Positions 4,888 to 5,885 of a DNA stretch of 5,885 nt are shown in pieces; the first letter of the stretch is position 1, and each line of letters starts with the position of its first letter. Source of the DNA: an uncultured Clostridia bacterium (GTDB taxonomy: Bacteria > Bacillota > Clostridia > TANB77 > CAG-508). The stretch spans positions 4,922 through 10,806 of the forward strand of contig CAORJJ010000043.1 in the NCBI GenBank assembly GCA_948517135.1, in the 5' to 3' direction. The notes under the pieces were generated by a model, which saw nothing but the letters and a program-made list of their open reading frames with translations, had not been told where the DNA came from and ran no database searches. Position numbers and translations under genes: made by a program.

Positions 4888-4984
4888 AACTTTTTCAATG
4901 GGGGGAACCTTGTAAAAGTTTATATACACAGTTATTAGTAGAGCTTCTTTAAAATTTATTAAAGAAGCTCTACTTTATTTTTTT
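4888..4984 (+). ncRNA. Candidate plus-strand small RNA ending in the 4938-4984 terminator
   Basis: A strong terminator on the plus strand has no plus-strand protein gene before it. TGATAAAAT at 4873-4881 fits an extended -10 element, although the possible -35 TTGTCA (4851-4856) is two bases too far away. Transcription from about 4888 would give an RNA of roughly 95 bases. Its first part can fold through AACTTTT (4888-4894) and AAAAGTT (4914-4920), exposing GGGGGGAACC in the loop. Its second part is the terminator hairpin. The only reading frame in it is a five-codon ATG GGG GGA ACC TTG. The RNA would be antisense to the leader of the Spo0A-like gene if that gene is read from upstream. Confidence 0.35.
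4938..4984 (+). terminator. Strong rho-independent terminator on the plus strand
   Basis: A perfect 15-bp stem (4938-4952 GTAGAGCTTCTTTAA with 4959-4973) and a six-base loop are followed on the plus strand by TTTATTTTTTT. On the minus strand the stem is followed by TAATAACTG, with no T-run, so it should work poorly for the minus-strand gene ending at 4975. Its T-tail overlaps the last codons of that gene. Confidence 0.8.
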
Positions 4985-5885
4985 AAATTTAATTTTATTT
5001 CTTTATCTTTATTAGTTTTTATATATATTTCTAATTCTTCTAAATTCTCTTGAAATTTACCAATATCATATTCTATATATACCTTCCCTCTTTTTACATC
5101 TTGATTTCCTAGTGATATATTTCTATATCTATATTCTTTTCCACTTTTATCTTTTAATATAATTCCTTGTTTTTCACTTATAATATTTGAATCAATCATT
5201 TCTCTAAAAGTTATATCAATAGTAAAAGTTAGTTCGGTTAGTTCTGCTGATATGTTCTCTATTAATTCATTTTCTGTAACAGTATAAACTTCAGTACTTC
5301 TATTTAACATTTTTTCATTTAACTCAATTTCAAATTCCCATTTTCCATGTATTGTTTTATACACATTATCATCTTTAACAATAATACTTTTTATCTCAAA
5401 ATATATTTTATCAAAATTATTATACTTATCATCTAAATTGTATAGTATAGATTCATAAAATGTATTTTCTCCTATTTTTCTAGATTCTTTTTCCCTTCTA
5501 AAAACATTTATATGCATTTTTTCTATATTTTTAGAATTGTTAGTTTTTAAAATACATTCATCTAACATTACATTTGAATATGTTCTATCACCCTTATACT
5601 CAAATGTAATATCTGCTGTTTTATCATCTAAAACTAAATGATTAACTTTTATCCCAATATCATTATCATAAACATAATTCATATCTACACTTTGAATATA
5701 TCTATTTTCAACAGCAGCATCTATTGCTTCAGTCGTATTGGTAAACAAATTATCTCTAGAATTTATAAGTCCATCTGCAATTGCAACACCACTAGTTACA
5801 ACTCCAATAGAAATAATATATATTGCTATCTTTTTTAAATTATTAATGATATTTTTCTTACGATTATTAAAAGCATTATATACAA
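4975..5885 (-). CDS. DUF4179-like membrane-anchored extracytoplasmic protein, probable anti-sigma-type (5' end outside window)
   Basis: The frame is open from base 5883 to TAA at 4977-4975, giving 302 visible residues. A TTG at 5748 is internal, because the frame upstream of it encodes the membrane segment, so it is not the start. A basic stretch NNRKKNIINNLKK (6-18) precedes one membrane segment IAIYIISIGVVTSGVAIA (19-36). Then come NLFTNTTEAIDAAVENRYIQ (45-64) and NDIGIKVNHLVLDD. The short cytoplasmic side, the GITV-like strand after an alpha-helical AIxxAVxxxY repeat and the long beta-rich outer part resemble clostridial DUF4179 proteins, many of which pair with ECF sigma factors. The N-terminal part, where a sigma-binding domain would be, is missing. 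The C-terminal 110 residues (FTIDITFREM onward, with KDKSGKEYRYRN) form a second beta domain resembling DUF5643. The cellular role is inferred only. Confidence 0.7.
   Translation of the reverse strand, partial: VYNAFNNRKKNIINNLKKIAIYIISIGVVTSGVAIADGLINSRDNLFTNTTEAIDAAVENRYIQSVDMNYVYDNDIGIKVNHLVLDDKTADITFEYKGDRTYSNVMLDECILKTNNSKNIEKMHINVFRREKESRKIGENTFYESILYNLDDKYNNFDKIYFEIKSIIVKDDNVYKTIHGKWEFEIELNEKMLNRSTEVYTVTENELIENISAELTELTFTIDITFREMIDSNIISEKQGIILKDKSGKEYRYRNISLGNQDVKRGKVYIEYDIGKFQENLEELEIYIKTNKDKEIKLNLKK

Noticed and set aside
5746..5748. TTG as the start of the 257-residue frame
   Set aside because: The frame is open upstream to the window edge and encodes a basic stretch and a membrane segment that belong to the protein.
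5638..5838. Plus-strand open frame of 66 codons
   Set aside because: Antisense to the DUF4179-like gene; composition is Ile/Asn/Tyr-rich noise of AT-rich DNA.
1..5885. CRISPR array, insertion sequence or defence system
   Set aside because: No regularly spaced repeats, transposase motifs, terminal inverted repeats, nuclease or known defence domains were seen in any frame.

Overview
The window is very AT-rich and every convincing gene is on the minus strand. The genes use TGA as a stop codon, have strong GGAGG-type ribosome binding sites and lie downstream of sigma-A-type promoters. One gene encodes a protein resembling the DNA-binding domain of Spo0A. Together these point to a low-GC Bacillota, most likely a member of the Clostridia. 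The species cannot be named from the sequence.

Following transcription from right to left, the window has five blocks. (1) 4975-5885 is the 3' part of a membrane-anchored protein with one membrane segment and a long extracytoplasmic region. It resembles DUF4179-type anti-sigma-like proteins, and its start lies beyond the window. (2) 4399-4764 encodes a small protein resembling a free-standing Spo0A C-terminal domain. The 210-base gap upstream holds a strong terminator pointing the other way, a possible small RNA, and a C-run that could pair with this gene's ribosome binding site. (3) 4196-4272 is a CAU-anticodon tRNA with a perfect consensus promoter and its own terminator. It is followed by an independently promoted secreted or membrane-anchored DUF1287 protein (3377-4093), whose terminator is built into its last codons. 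(4) 1100-3220 is an operon of a DUF2975 membrane protein, a small XRE regulator broken by a one-base frameshift, and a large DUF4153/DUF4173-type membrane protein. (5) 1-860 is a padR regulator overlapping the start of a membrane protein of the FtsW/RodA type with an N-terminal permease-prefix domain, cut by the window edge.

The best-supported regulatory observation is upstream of padR. A near-consensus promoter has its -10 box inside a perfect 19-bp inverted repeat centred on ATGT-N8-ACAT, the kind of site bound by PadR proteins, which implies autoregulation of the padR/FtsW-like pair. The clearest anomaly is the frameshift in the XRE gene. No mobile element, CRISPR array or complete new defence system is visible. 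No stretch longer than 300 bases lacks a gene.
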